This document shows positions 1 through 7,808 of a stretch of 58,422 nt of DNA, in pieces; the first letter of the stretch is position 1; each line of letters begins with the position of its first letter. The notes under the pieces are model-generated. The model made no database searches. It was not told the origin of the DNA and was given only the letters and a program-made list of their open reading frames with translations. The DNA lies in the NCBI GenBank assembly GCA_022563195.1, contig JADFNV010000018.1, positions 1 through 58,422 of the forward strand, in the 5' to 3' direction. The stretch is from Pseudomonadota bacterium. GTDB lineage: Bacteria > Pseudomonadota > Gammaproteobacteria > Steroidobacterales > Woeseiaceae. A program made the position numbers and the translations under genes.

Positions 1-73
1 GTCGTTGCTTCATTTTCAACATCTCCCTCTCCAGTGATAGAGTGTAGATGTTGCATCGACCGGTTGAGGTCAC
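1..73 (+). repeat. Dispersed hairpin repeat, copy A
   Basis: This stretch matches 57389-57462 closely over about 73 nt; the 3' part (TGTTGCATCGACCGGTTGA) is identical in both copies. An internal dyad pairs CAACATCT with AGATGTTG. It is non-coding. It could be a leftover end of an insertion sequence or a miniature element; the identity is inferred, the duplication is seen directly. Confidence 0.6.
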
Positions 74-119
74 AGGCGCATACTGGTCATTCCGTAGGCA
101 ATTTTCCAGAGTCGAATCC

Positions 120-208
120 TGAACGTCCGCTTTCACCGTTAGCGGCCATTTAGATGGTTACTGGAGTGAAACTTTGAACGTCAGCTTTCGGCCAAAAGCG
201 GTCGTTCA
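120..208. repeat. Two quasi-palindromic repeats of the AACGTCTGCTTT type
   Basis: Two units, 120-151 and 175-208, share the pattern GAACGTC-GCTTTC, a short centre, then AGCGG-C-TTC. The second has the near-palindromic core GCTTTCGGCCAAAAGC. The same unit recurs at 891-1083, 2816-3031, 4565-4642 and 7170-7202. The arms are imperfect (G-T type mismatches), as in REP-like hairpins. The rest of 1-246 holds no gene I can see. Confidence 0.6.
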
Positions 209-246
209 TTACCTTCCGTGACGTTACCAGTTATGCTCCCGATGAC

Positions 247-804
247 TTATCCAATCGAATAGCTAATGGCAAGTGTATCAAGCAAAACGACTACCAATAT
301 GATCGGTACCACCACGCGGTGAAGCATACGCATATTGACGAAACTCAAGAGTACACAAGCGGAAATAGTGGGAACCGAACTAAGGTTGTCGAGGACCCAC
401 AAAGGCATACCGAAGGCTAGGGGTCGGAATAGCGTCCCAACGATGACAGTGAGACCGACAAGCGCCCATATCAAGCGCGCCCGTTCGAAGTAGTAGTCAT
501 CGAGGCTTACTTTACTTTCTCGTTCCGGGAACATTACGTGTGCTATCAGAAACAAGAAGATAGGAGCCCCGAGCATTAACAACATTGCAGGGAAAGACCA
601 CGTTTCAATAGACGCAAGGCCCCAGCTCTCCCAGAAGGTCTGTAGAAGCCCAATAAACACGGTCAAAGTAGCCGCGCCATGCGTCCATGAGAATCCGCGC
701 AAGCCTTCGCTTTTCAAAACCCCCGCAATACCGGTCAGAATTTCGGCCATCCCAAGACCGACAATCAGCGACAACAAGATCATGAGAAATTCGAATAGAT
801 TCAT
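247..804 (-). CDS. Small integral membrane protein, unknown function
   Basis: The 185-residue protein is almost wholly hydrophobic, with about five likely membrane helices (near residues 5-25, 45-60, 70-92, 110-130 and 160-183) and short charged loops such as PERESK after the third helix. I recognise no family motif. It stands alone, flanked on both sides by quasi-palindromic repeats, and belongs to the accessory left part of the window. The start at 804 is the first ATG and places the first helix at the N terminus, as expected for an inner-membrane protein. A role cannot be assigned. Confidence 0.6.
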   Translation of the reverse strand: MNLFEFLMILLSLIVGLGMAEILTGIAGVLKSEGLRGFSWTHGAATLTVFIGLLQTFWESWGLASIETWSFPAMLLMLGAPIFLFLIAHVMFPERESKVSLDDYYFERARLIWALVGLTVIVGTLFRPLAFGMPLWVLDNLSSVPTISACVLLSFVNMRMLHRVVVPIILVVVLLDTLAISYSIG

Positions 805-890
805 GAGACAGGATGGGGCCTTCTTTCACTCTGACCAAGAATTATACATTTTTGAAATGTGACAAAAATGCAGCACAAACCGAAAATTCC

Positions 891-1083
891 CAACGGCTGC
901 TTTGGGTCATAAGCAGACCTAAACGCCGATAATACGCGAACGGCTGCTTCCGGGGCCAATCCGGCCGTTCAAACAAGAATATTTGAGACGCCAAATCTGA
1001 ACGTCTGCTTTGCTCAATACCGGACGTTCAAATCATCAAAATATCATCGAAACGACAGGCTGCTTACGGCCAGAAGCAGACAA
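891..1083. repeat. Cluster of four quasi-palindromic repeats
   Basis: Units lie at about 891-920, 937-971, 998-1030 and 1053-1083. Each has an A/C-AACG-C-TGCTT left arm and a right arm ending in C-GTTC or a variant. They fill most of the 290 nt between the two minus-strand genes; I see no promoter or small gene here. Units differ in arm and centre sequence, so this is a family of related hairpins, not a tandem satellite. Confidence 0.6.
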
Positions 1084-1095
1084 CATCGCGTGGGG

Positions 1096-1743
1096 TCAGG
1101 GTACCGACGTATAAACCAAATCGTGAAGCGAGAATATGCCAGTCGCGTTGATACAATTACTCTTCTTTTTGAGAACGTGCGTGTCGCACTCGTAGAGCTG
1201 GACGTTGTCGGCATGCACATGAATTACCATGTTTCCGTCGGCGTTATTGTCTACAAATACGTCGTCCATGATTTCGGAGACATATACGATCCCATCAGCG
1301 CCGATCTTATCCTGACCCTGAACCTGTACGCCCGTGACGTTGCCACGCCTATCGACGTTGACAACCACGCCTATATCGTCCGTAAGCGAATCTCCTGAGG
1401 TAATTAGCGTGGCACAGAGATCGTGCCGTGGAAATTTGCCACTCAGGCTGTTACCTGAATTTTTAGTCATCAGGCAATTGAATTCAGGGTTCGACGGGTC
1501 ATTGTTCGTTGGGACGTCCGTGGGCGCCCACAAATACTGAGACGTGATTCCGCTGTGTTTATGAACCCCGATAACTTCTGTAGTTGTATCTCCGCCACCG
1601 CCACCATCGTCCTTACAGCTCGGATGCGGGGGATCTGTCTTGCACCCGTCGGGCTTCCCCGCCAAAGAGGGATTCACGTAGCCGAGCGCAAATACGGCGA
1701 CAGCTAAGGTCAACGAAAAAGCTGCTACACGTGAGATATTCAT
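1096..1743 (-). CDS. Secreted protein of unknown function with Gly/Asp-rich linker
   Basis: The start is set at 1743 because AGGAGG sits about five bases before this ATG; the earlier in-frame ATG at 1758 overlaps that ribosome site. The 215-residue product begins with a signal peptide (hydrophobic stretch AAFSLTLAVAVFALGYV, likely cut after SLAG). Next come a cysteine pair in the mature N terminus, a run of five glycines with acidic residues, and a C-terminal domain with several short beta-prone segments and the pair CDTHVLKKKSNC, which may form a disulfide. No family is recognised. It is probably periplasmic or extracellular, in the accessory region. Confidence 0.55.
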   Translation of the reverse strand: MNISRVAAFSLTLAVAVFALGYVNPSLAGKPDGCKTDPPHPSCKDDGGGGGDTTTEVIGVHKHSGITSQYLWAPTDVPTNNDPSNPEFNCLMTKNSGNSLSGKFPRHDLCATLITSGDSLTDDIGVVVNVDRRGNVTGVQVQGQDKIGADGIVYVSEIMDDVFVDNNADGNMVIHVHADNVQLYECDTHVLKKKSNCINATGIFSLHDLVYTSVP

Positions 1744-2031
1744 GGTGCCTCCTGCCATCTATTCGATCGATGCAGTATCGGCAGCCCGGCGATCTTGGGG
1801 TCCTTCGGGGAGTCATCCTTGGCTTCTCAAAGGAAGCGAGGACCCGTGGCTTTCCGTCCCCGTCTTTCGGCGGATTTGGCTTTATCGGTGTTGCTAGTGA
1901 CCTAAGTATAGTAGTTAGATGCCGAATCGCTACCTCGTCACCCATGTCTGCTTTGTGGTGTTGTTCAGGTTACGTGGAAATCTTGATTTAGCGCAATAAT
2001 GTGCATGATCATCACTGACGGGAGTTTGGCT

Positions 2032-2694
2032 ATGTCTACCCTACATAGGCGACTAATCTGGTTAACGCTATTTTCCATTGCGATGGCGTATGTGGAGGCC
2101 GTCCTGGTCGTCCATTTGCGGACCATTTACTACGCCGACAACCCGCTGGCAATATTCCCTCTGACCATCCTGTCCCAACGGGACTTGAACATCGAACTAG
2201 CTCGGGAGGTCGCCACGGTAGTCATGATACTTAGCGTGGCGCTGCTGGCGGAAAAAGGTCTCACCCGCGTTATTGCCGCCTTCGTCTACGTATTCGGTCT
2301 GTGGGATATCTACTACTACATCTGGCTCAAGCTTATGATCGGTTGGCCGCAGAGCTGGATGGAGTGGGATGTGTTGTTCTTGATTCCATGGCCCTGGTTT
2401 GGCCCATGGATCACGCCTGCGTTAATCGCGCTGATGTTCGTGGTCTGGGGCGGGCGGACGCTGTACCAGCAAACTCACTCGCGTTTCGCTTGGGATTCAA
2501 CCACCCTGTTTGCGCTGGGCGCAGCATTGGCCTTGGCCTCTTTCTTGCTACCTGGTGTACCTTTGTTGGCGGGCGGCATAGACGCCTTCCGCAATTTCAC
2601 GCCGGCGGCGTTTCCATGGGTTCTGTTCGGCGTTGGGTACGTGGTGATGCTCGTCGCCCTGTGGCGTGTCTCGACAAAGCCGGTAGATCAGTGA
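2032..2694 (+). CDS. Multi-pass membrane protein, unknown function
   Basis: The start at 2032 is preferred because GGGAG lies seven bases before it; an in-frame ATG at 1999 has no such site. The 220-residue protein has about six hydrophobic segments separated by short loops, including a Trp/Tyr-rich one (WDIYYYIWLK) and GWPQSWMEWD. Such aromatic loops occur in several uncharacterised membrane families, but I cannot name this one. It is monocistronic, with about 340 nt upstream of the serine hydrolase gene filled mainly by quasi-palindromic repeats. Confidence 0.6.
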   Translation: MSTLHRRLIWLTLFSIAMAYVEAVLVVHLRTIYYADNPLAIFPLTILSQRDLNIELAREVATVVMILSVALLAEKGLTRVIAAFVYVFGLWDIYYYIWLKLMIGWPQSWMEWDVLFLIPWPWFGPWITPALIALMFVVWGGRTLYQQTHSRFAWDSTTLFALGAALALASFLLPGVPLLAGGIDAFRNFTPAAFPWVLFGVGYVVMLVALWRVSTKPVDQ

Positions 2695-2815
2695 GAATTA
2701 CGCTACGGCGTCACTTGGGGGCAGCTATCGCCTCCACCCCACATCGTGCTGGGTTGGTTGGACAACAGATTAGGACTGTAAACGCATAAATCTACAGCGT
2801 CAGGCTGTATCGCGA

Positions 2816-3031
2816 GTGTCCCCTTCGGGTCATTAGCGGTCATTCAGCACCCTATCACGCTAGCGTCTGCTTTCGGGCGTATAGCGGTCGTTTAGGAGTC
2901 GATATTCTCAATAAGAACTGGCAACTTTTTCGGCCCAACTCTGAATGTCTGCTTTACCCGTTAGCGGTCATTCAAGTCGCCCGGATCAAACGTTTTTCAA
3001 CGGCTGCTTTCGGCCAAAAGCGGTCGTTCGT
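2816..3031. repeat. Cluster of four quasi-palindromic repeats
   Basis: Units at about 2816-2846, 2860-2893, 2942-2974 and 2998-3031 show the same design as those at 120-208 and 891-1083. The unit at 2998-3031 (GGCTGCTTTCGGCCAAAAGC then GGTCGTTC) is nearly the same as the one at 175-208. The 422-nt gap 2695-3116 contains these repeats and no other gene I can support. Confidence 0.6.
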
Positions 3032-3116
3032 GGACAGCAAGAATGGGTCAAGAGTTGCCGCTCGCGCGCTCCGATTACGGCTATACTGGGCGTCCCTCAA
3101 CTTGCCTTGGTGCGAT

Positions 3117-4544
3117 ATGGGTAGAATCGTGTCCAGTGCTCTAGTTTGGGCCATCGTGCTCGGTTTGCCAGTCTTCGCGAGTGCCCAAACCTCTACATCA
3201 CAAGAAGTCGATGAGATCTTCGCCACATATGGCGATGCGACGCCTGGCTGCTCAGTTGCTATCGACCGCGATGACTCTGCACTTCACGTTGCAGGTTATG
3301 GCATGGCAGATCTCGAGCAGAACGTTCCGATTCGGGAGGACACCGCGTTCTACGCCGCATCCGTGTCGAAGCAATTCGTCGCGATGTCGGCGCTCTTGCT
3401 GCAGCAGCAAGGAAAAATCGACCTCGATCTGCCCGTGCGCACGTACCTGCCATCTCTACCTGCCTACGCTGACCGGGTGACCACGCGGCATCTATTGCAG
3501 CATACGAGCGGAGTGCGCGACTACTTTACCCTGTTCGCGCTTGGCAACCGGCTCGATGGCCTGGTTGTCACGGAAGAAAAGATCATGGAAATGTTGGCGC
3601 GCCAGGAAGCGCTGAACTTCGAGCCAGGAGAAAAGTATGCATACAGCAATTCTGCGTACTTCCTGATTTCGCAAATCGTCAAAGCGGCCGATGGCAGAAA
3701 CCTGAACGAATTTTCGCAGGCGTACCTTTTTGGGCCACTGGGGATGGGTGACAGTCGCTTCCAGCACAACCATCGTTATCTCGTACCGCGCAAAGCACAT
3801 GGATACGCGCCACTCGAAGATGGGGGCTACATGCTCGCCGACAGTACTCTGGACGTGGTTGGTTCCGGCGGCATGTACACCACGGTACTGGACCTTACGA
3901 AATGGGCGCGAAATTTTCGCAACAACCAGCTCGAGGGCGGCGTCGACACTATTGAGGCAATGCAGACCGTCGGCGAACTGAACTCCGGCGAAAAGACCGA
4001 CTATGGTCTCGGAGTCGGAGTAACGCAGTATCGCGGTCTAGCTCTTCGTGCCCATGGTGGGGGGCTAGAGGGCTACAGGACCTATCTTATGATGTTCCCG
4101 GAACAAGCGTTCTCGATCGCAATCCTGTGTAACGACCAAAAGGCAAGCACCGGTGAAATGGCGCGCGCTATCGCAGGAATCTATCTTGCCGACGATTTTA
4201 CCGAGGAAGCTCCACCGAAAGAGCAGACGCCAGAGGAAACCGATGAGCCCAGCCCGCACGCAGCGATGGCGGTCGTCGATCTTGCACAGTACGAAGCCAG
4301 CTATTACAGCCACGAGGTTGATGGCACACAAATCCTCGCGATGAACGAGGATGGACTCATCTTTGAATGGAGTCCGGAAATGCTACATCTTGAGTATATC
4401 GCTGACGACCAGTTTGGCTTTAGTGACTACGGATTCGAGCTCGTGTTCGCGCGGGACACGTCCGGTAAAGTAACAGGGTTTACCTACAACGGATTGGGCG
4501 CCGCCGGAGTCTTCTTTAAGCGGTTGGGCAGCGACGAGAAATGA
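3117..4544 (+). CDS. Secreted beta-lactamase-fold serine hydrolase (class C / PBP4*-like)
   Basis: Numbered from ATG 3117, the protein has a signal peptide (about residues 1-23, ending FASAQ), then the penicillin-binding fold. The nucleophile motif S82-V-S-K85 and the second motif Y176-S-N178 are both present, and an HGG motif (in RAHGGGLEGYR) takes the place of KTG. A lipocalin-like C-terminal domain follows a Pro/Glu-rich linker (PPKEQTPEETDEPSP). These features match the broad family of esterases, D-aminopeptidases and carboxypeptidases related to AmpC; the substrate cannot be read from sequence. A start at 3030 would add 29 residues before the signal peptide and overlap a repeat. It is probably periplasmic. 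Confidence 0.85.
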   Translation: MGRIVSSALVWAIVLGLPVFASAQTSTSQEVDEIFATYGDATPGCSVAIDRDDSALHVAGYGMADLEQNVPIREDTAFYAASVSKQFVAMSALLLQQQGKIDLDLPVRTYLPSLPAYADRVTTRHLLQHTSGVRDYFTLFALGNRLDGLVVTEEKIMEMLARQEALNFEPGEKYAYSNSAYFLISQIVKAADGRNLNEFSQAYLFGPLGMGDSRFQHNHRYLVPRKAHGYAPLEDGGYMLADSTLDVVGSGGMYTTVLDLTKWARNFRNNQLEGGVDTIEAMQTVGELNSGEKTDYGLGVGVTQYRGLALRAHGGGLEGYRTYLMMFPEQAFSIAILCNDQKASTGEMARAIAGIYLADDFTEEAPPKEQTPEETDEPSPHAAMAVVDLAQYEASYYSHEVDGTQILAMNEDGLIFEWSPEMLHLEYIADDQFGFSDYGFELVFARDTSGKVTGFTYNGLGAAGVFFKRLGSDEK

Positions 4545-4564
4545 CCCAAAATTGCCGCTAATGC

Positions 4565-4642
4565 GACCGGCCGCTTTGGGTCACTAGCGGCCCCTCAGGA
4601 CTCTACCACTCGAATGGCCGCTTTCACGTCTAAACCGGATTC
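4565..4642. repeat. Two quasi-palindromic repeats
   Basis: Units at 4565-4596 (GGCCGCTTTGGGTCACTAGCGGCC) and 4611-4642 lie in the convergent gap between the serine hydrolase and the DoxX gene. The first is a strong hairpin and could act in transcription termination, though no T-run follows it. Confidence 0.55.
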
Positions 4643-4661
4643 CCGACAAGAACTATTCGCT

Positions 4662-5090
4662 TCAGTTTTCTTTGCGGGCTAGTAACCACTGGTCGATCGA
4701 ATATCGATCATTCCCTACCGGTGACAGCAACAGAAAAACAATCAGTGCCAGACGAGTAAAAGTGTGCCCGTCGATATCAAAAAGAGGTTGCTGCAAGGCA
4801 TGACCGTATGTCGTTACGATCAATAGTATGCCTACTGCGATTAGTGCTTCTCTTGTTCTGAAGCCGATGCAAATAAGCAGTCCGGCTACAAGCTCGACAA
4901 AAGGAATGCTGTAGCCCAAGATTTGTAGAAGCCAGATCGGAATCCAGGAATCGGAAAACCCCTCCACAAAAAACTGTTGTGCGTGACTTGCCGGCGTTAG
5001 CACGAATACCTTCCAGTAGCCGGCCATCAAGAATAGGAGCCCCAATATCCAGCGCACGATGAAATTGACAATCGGCCAGTTATCCCTCAT
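4662..5090 (-). CDS. DoxX family membrane protein
   Basis: The start at 5090 is preferred over an upstream TTG because AAGGA lies about eight bases before it. The 142-residue protein has four predicted helices. The first contains RWILGLLFLMAGYWKVF, the typical DoxX opening; the second begins GYSIPFVELVAGLLICIGF with the conserved Glu; further helices cover ALIAVGILLIVTTYG and LALIVFLLLSP. DoxX proteins are small inner-membrane proteins, some linked to thiosulfate oxidation or respiratory complexes, but most have no known role. Its upstream side abuts the IS110 element, which may have separated it from its original promoter or neighbours. Confidence 0.8.
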   Translation of the reverse strand: MRDNWPIVNFIVRWILGLLFLMAGYWKVFVLTPASHAQQFFVEGFSDSWIPIWLLQILGYSIPFVELVAGLLICIGFRTREALIAVGILLIVTTYGHALQQPLFDIDGHTFTRLALIVFLLLSPVGNDRYSIDQWLLARKEN

Positions 5091-5281
5091 TCGATTTTTC
5101 CTTTCCAGCAAAACTCGCCATTCACAGTGCTAAGGTCTATGTCCGCTTCACGCCCTGAGTCACTCAGTCAAGCAACTTCTGCCATTTTGAGCAAGGGCGA
5201 TCCACGATCTTGTAATGTCTTGAGGTACTTGGCTTCATCATACGGCGTTCGTGTGGCCCAGCAACGATACAGAATGCGGAT

Positions 5282-6424
5282 TCACTTAAACGCCAGGGCT
5301 CTCACAGCCGCCTGGTACGAGGAGCCTTTCGCTCGCTGCTGATAATAATACAAGCCAGCCCAGTAGGATTTATTGATGGTTTGTGCAGCCCACTCAACAA
5401 AGGTCTGGCGCAAGAAGGTTGGGCACTGCCATCGCCAGTGGATCCAGTGTTTCTGGCCGCTGCGTTCAATGACCGGTGCGATGCCAGCGTATTTCTGCAG
5501 TGCGGCCGCATTCGCAAAGCGTTCGCGTTGTTCACCAAAGGCGACCAGCAAACGCGGCGCGAGTAACGGACCGGCGCCGGGTAGTGTGCTGAACAGACCG
5601 TAATCAGGATGTTGTGGTGCCAGCGCGGCAATCTCGTCGTCATAGCGTCGGATGGCTACCAATGCTACCTCGAGTTGCGCCACCAGTGTCATCGCCGGTA
5701 ACCGGTACGGCATGATGATGGCCGCGTCTGTGGTCAGCGGCACCGCTGACTTGATCGCCGTCATGTGCCGCTCGAGCAGGGCTCTGCGATTCATGTTGTG
5801 CTCGCGAAAGAACCTCTCCAAGGTTGCCTTGCGGGCTCGCCTGGCCTGCGCCAGCGATGGCCAGCGTTTGATGAAGTCGCAGAACAGTGGCGTATCAATG
5901 CGATCGAACCACTCCAGCGCCTGTGGATAGTATTGTTTCAGGGCATTTCTTAAGCGATTCGTGAGCCGAACACGATCGTTCATCAACCGTCGTCGTTGCT
6001 CGACCAGGGTCATCAGCGTCCGCATCTCGACACTCTGTGGCTTCAAAGCCTTGAAGTGCTCGGTATGCTTCAACAGCAGATCCAAAATATACTCCGCATC
6101 CGTGGGATCGTCTTTGGCGCCGCTGAGTGTGAACGTCTTGCGATGATAGGCCAGGGTTGTCGGGTCGATGGGAAAGATGACAAAGAAATCGTACTTCTGC
6201 AGCGCGCTAACAATGGGGCCCTTCGAGAGCTCCAGTGCCACGGCGATCGGACCACCGTATTGCCGGTACAACGACCGTGCCCATGCATCGAGTTTGTCAG
6301 TCTTGTGCGCTACCGGATAACTCTGCCGCTGCCCCGATGTTCCGGCCTGGACACAAACGTCGTGTTGCTTGTCCGCCCAGTCCATGCCAATGATCGCCGT
6401 AAATTGCGTGAGTTCCGTCTGCAT
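5282..6424 (-). CDS. IS110-family transposase (DEDD recombinase)
   Basis: The 380-residue protein starts at ATG 6424. The N-terminal RuvC-like domain begins with IIGMDWADKQHDVCV (first catalytic Asp), followed by an acidic residue in VALELSKG and the Asp cluster in AKDDPTDAEYIL. The C-terminal Transposase_20 domain has the family signature LPGAGPLLAPRLLVAFGE, then KYAGIAPV and SGQK. In this family the DEDD domain and a C-terminal serine act together, guided by a bridge RNA from the element's non-coding end. The reading frame is full length and uninterrupted, so the element may be active. An earlier in-frame start (6463) would add 13 residues lying in the element's 5' end. Confidence 0.92.
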   Translation of the reverse strand: MQTELTQFTAIIGMDWADKQHDVCVQAGTSGQRQSYPVAHKTDKLDAWARSLYRQYGGPIAVALELSKGPIVSALQKYDFFVIFPIDPTTLAYHRKTFTLSGAKDDPTDAEYILDLLLKHTEHFKALKPQSVEMRTLMTLVEQRRRLMNDRVRLTNRLRNALKQYYPQALEWFDRIDTPLFCDFIKRWPSLAQARRARKATLERFFREHNMNRRALLERHMTAIKSAVPLTTDAAIIMPYRLPAMTLVAQLEVALVAIRRYDDEIAALAPQHPDYGLFSTLPGAGPLLAPRLLVAFGEQRERFANAAALQKYAGIAPVIERSGQKHWIHWRWQCPTFLRQTFVEWAAQTINKSYWAGLYYYQQRAKGSSYQAAVRALAFK

Positions 6425-6456
6425 AACTCGTCTCCAAAGTGGTAAATTAAGCAACA

Positions 6457-6621
6457 GGGACATGCATGCCAGAGCTCTGCGAAGGCAATATAGGTGAGCC
6501 GGTTACGCGGCAAGCCCTGAGTATTCGTTAACGAGCTCAAGCGCACCTGTGGACTCGAAACCAAAGCGGTAAACATCGCGTGTTTGGGTCAGCTTATTCG
6601 TAGTCCGCGGGTGCATGTCCC
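6457..6621 (-). ncRNA. Candidate IS110 bridge RNA region
   Basis: The long non-coding side of the element lies 5' of the transposase, where IS110-group members such as IS621 encode their bridge RNA. An exact 10-nt inverted repeat closes this segment: GGGACATGCA at 6457-6466 pairs with TGCATGTCCC at 6612-6621. Inside are two further 10-nt palindromes, CAGAGCTCTG and TCGTTAACGA. Size and place fit a structured RNA of roughly 165-180 nt. Guide loops cannot be assigned without a covariance model, so this is an inference from position and folding only. Confidence 0.4.
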
Positions 6622-6726
6622 GCCTTCACTGACAGCTACCTGCCAGTTGTGCTCAGTATCACGGAAAGCGGTACGGACTATCTATATTGGGTCACAAGCG
6701 TATAGCGGCCGTTCGTGTGAATCACT

Positions 6727-7143
6727 TCAATCCCAACCTAGCTGCTGCATGCTGACAGTGTCATTCCATATTTTTGTCATGTGCTTTATGTGCTCATCAT
6801 CAAAAACCATGTGGTAAACGTAGTCTGCAGCAATCTTCTTTTTCGTCGGTGGTACTGGCCCGCCTGGCCCTGTTTGCGTGCCATGAAAGACAGCAAACGC
6901 TGCTACAGATTCACCAGCTTCGTCGGCGGCGAAAAACTTCAACTCATAGTGTCCATCTGGAATTGGCGTCAAAAGGTTCTTCATCCACTCGCAGTAACCT
7001 TCCAGAGTGGATATTTCAGACAAGGCACCTGTTTGTGAGGAAAATGTCGCGTCGACATTACAGAATGCTTTGCAAGCATCCCATCCTTTTCCGGTTTCGC
7101 ACGCTTCAAAAAACTGTTTTGCTGGTCCAAGAATTGCGCTCAT
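6727..7143 (-). CDS. SnoaL-like (NTF2-fold) protein
   Basis: The 138-residue sequence opens with a helix (ILGPAKQFFEACETGKGWDACKAF), then DATFSSQTGALSEISTLEGYCEWMKNLL and strands such as GHYELKFFAADEAGESVAAFAVFHGTQTG, the layout of the SnoaL/NTF2 superfamily. Relatives include ester cyclases and steroid-isomerase-like enzymes, but many have no known activity, and no catalytic residues can be assigned here. It lies between the IS110 element and a quasi-palindrome. A ribosome site (AAAGGAGAG) precedes the ATG at 7143. Cytoplasmic; likely a single-gene unit. Confidence 0.75.
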   Translation of the reverse strand: MSAILGPAKQFFEACETGKGWDACKAFCNVDATFSSQTGALSEISTLEGYCEWMKNLLTPIPDGHYELKFFAADEAGESVAAFAVFHGTQTGPGGPVPPTKKKIAADYVYHMVFDDEHIKHMTKIWNDTVSMQQLGWD

Positions 7144-7169
7144 GATTGGCTCTCCTTTTGGTTGACAAT

Positions 7170-7202
7170 TCGAACGCCCGCTTGGGTCGTTAGCGGCCCC
7201 TT
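7170..7202. repeat. Quasi-palindromic repeat, rightmost intact unit
   Basis: CGAACGCCCGCTTGGGTCG then TTAGCGGCCCC has the design of the other units. It is the last clear copy; none as good was seen between here and 58.4 kb (a weak look-alike lies near 42056-42088). The stretch 7203-7344 shows no gene I can support. Confidence 0.5.
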
Positions 7203-7344
7203 TAATTCAATTTTAGCTGAATGTCCGTTGAAAAATAAAGAAGCAGCCGATTGCGTTCACCAAGATTGCGGTACGTATTGCCCCGCTGCAGTCAGAGCCC
7301 TTGCAAAAGTGAAAGACCGCTCTGGAGGGATGTCACAGAATCGA

Positions 7345-7491
7345 TCAATCCTCGAGCAGCTCAGCCAAGCTGGAAACCTCGAAATCAGGGTGCGAATCTT
7401 CAGCACCGTCTCCGTGCCTGCCGAAAATGTGTCCCTGTCGATTTACCCACACACACGTGAGTCCCAATTCGTTGGCAGGCACAATGCGTAG
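7345..7491 (-). pseudogene. C-terminal remnant of a HAD-family hydrolase
   Basis: Reading the minus strand from 7491 to the TGA at 7345 gives about 48 residues containing VPANELGLTCVWVNRQG, then HPDFEVSSLAELLED and stop. This matches the end of haloacid-dehalogenase-type hydrolases, where a conserved segment after the last catalytic Asp reads roughly PAN-x-x-G-(I/L/M)-x-x-VW-(I/V)-NR and is followed by a P-D-(F/L)-E-V-x-x-L-x-E-L tail. The catalytic N-terminal three quarters are missing. The reading abuts an oppositely oriented RluC remnant, so this is a broken gene at a rearrangement point. Confidence 0.7.
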
Positions 7492-7649
7492 GCTACGCCC
7501 TGGCCGGAGACGAACGTTACGGTGATGCTGAGGACAATCGACGTGCGAAAAAATTCGGTTTGCCGCGGCTTTTTCTGCATGCGCAATCGATCGCGTTTGC
7601 GGACGACCGTGGTAACGATCTGCATTTCACGGCACCGCTAGCTCGATGA
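7491..7649 (+). pseudogene. C-terminal remnant of 23S rRNA pseudouridine synthase RluC
   Basis: From about 7494 the plus strand reads YALAGDERYGDAEDN, then KKFGLPRLFLHAQSIAFADD, a short linker, FTAPLAR and a TGA at 7647-7649. These are the conserved last segments of RluC/RluA-type synthases (GD-x-x-YGD, GL-x-R-x-FLHA, APL). Only about 52 codons remain. Position and strand next to the divergent maf gene match the usual rluC location in Gammaproteobacteria, so this is probably the stump of the native gene. The frame is closed upstream of the junction, so no product is expected. Confidence 0.72.
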
Positions 7650-7703
7650 TCTCGAGCGCTTTCTGACCGTGGGCGTGGTCGAGGCGAGGTGCCAGCGACG
7701 GTC

Positions 7704-7798
7704 GTAGGAGCCCGTCATACGGGCGATTTCCACTCTGCTTTTCAAGTCGGATGGACATCGCGCCCGCATGGCGGGATCGCACGCGTGGTCGCTCCTAC
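7704..7798. repeat. GTAGGAGC-type REP hairpin, copy 1
   Basis: The segment begins GTAGGAGCCCGTCATACGGGCGAT and ends in GCTCCTAC, with CGCGCCCGCATGGCGGGATCG between. It resembles GTAG-type REP elements of other Gammaproteobacteria. Related copies are at 20408-20481 and 29492-29542. It sits at the 3' end of maf and could serve as a transcription stop. Confidence 0.55.
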
Positions 7799-7808
7799 AG
7801 GTCAGGCG

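Larger units (their letters stand above)
5150..6686 (-). mobile_element. IS110-family insertion sequence (approximate ends)
   Basis: The element comprises the transposase gene 5282-6424, about 130 nt on its 3' side and about 260 nt on its 5' side. The ends are inferred: a half quasi-palindrome (TATGTCCGCTT, ending near 5149) lies on one side, and the complementary half (TTGGGTCACAAGCG through GCGGCCGTTCG, from about 6687) on the other. Joining them restores one unit of the local repeat family. IS110 elements lack terminal inverted repeats and classic target duplications, so exact ends cannot be fixed here. A length near 1.5 kb fits the family. Confidence 0.7.

Noticed and set aside
1090..1398. 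Plus-strand frame opposite the secreted protein
   Set aside because: It mirrors the 1096-1743 gene, which has a good ribosome site and signal peptide.
120..3031. CRISPR array formed by the repeated hairpins
   Set aside because: Units differ in sequence, spacing is irregular, there are only two to four per cluster, and no cas genes are present.
7162..7491. Plus-strand 109-residue frame
   Set aside because: It runs antisense to the HAD remnant and shows no protein features; the remnant readings explain the conservation.
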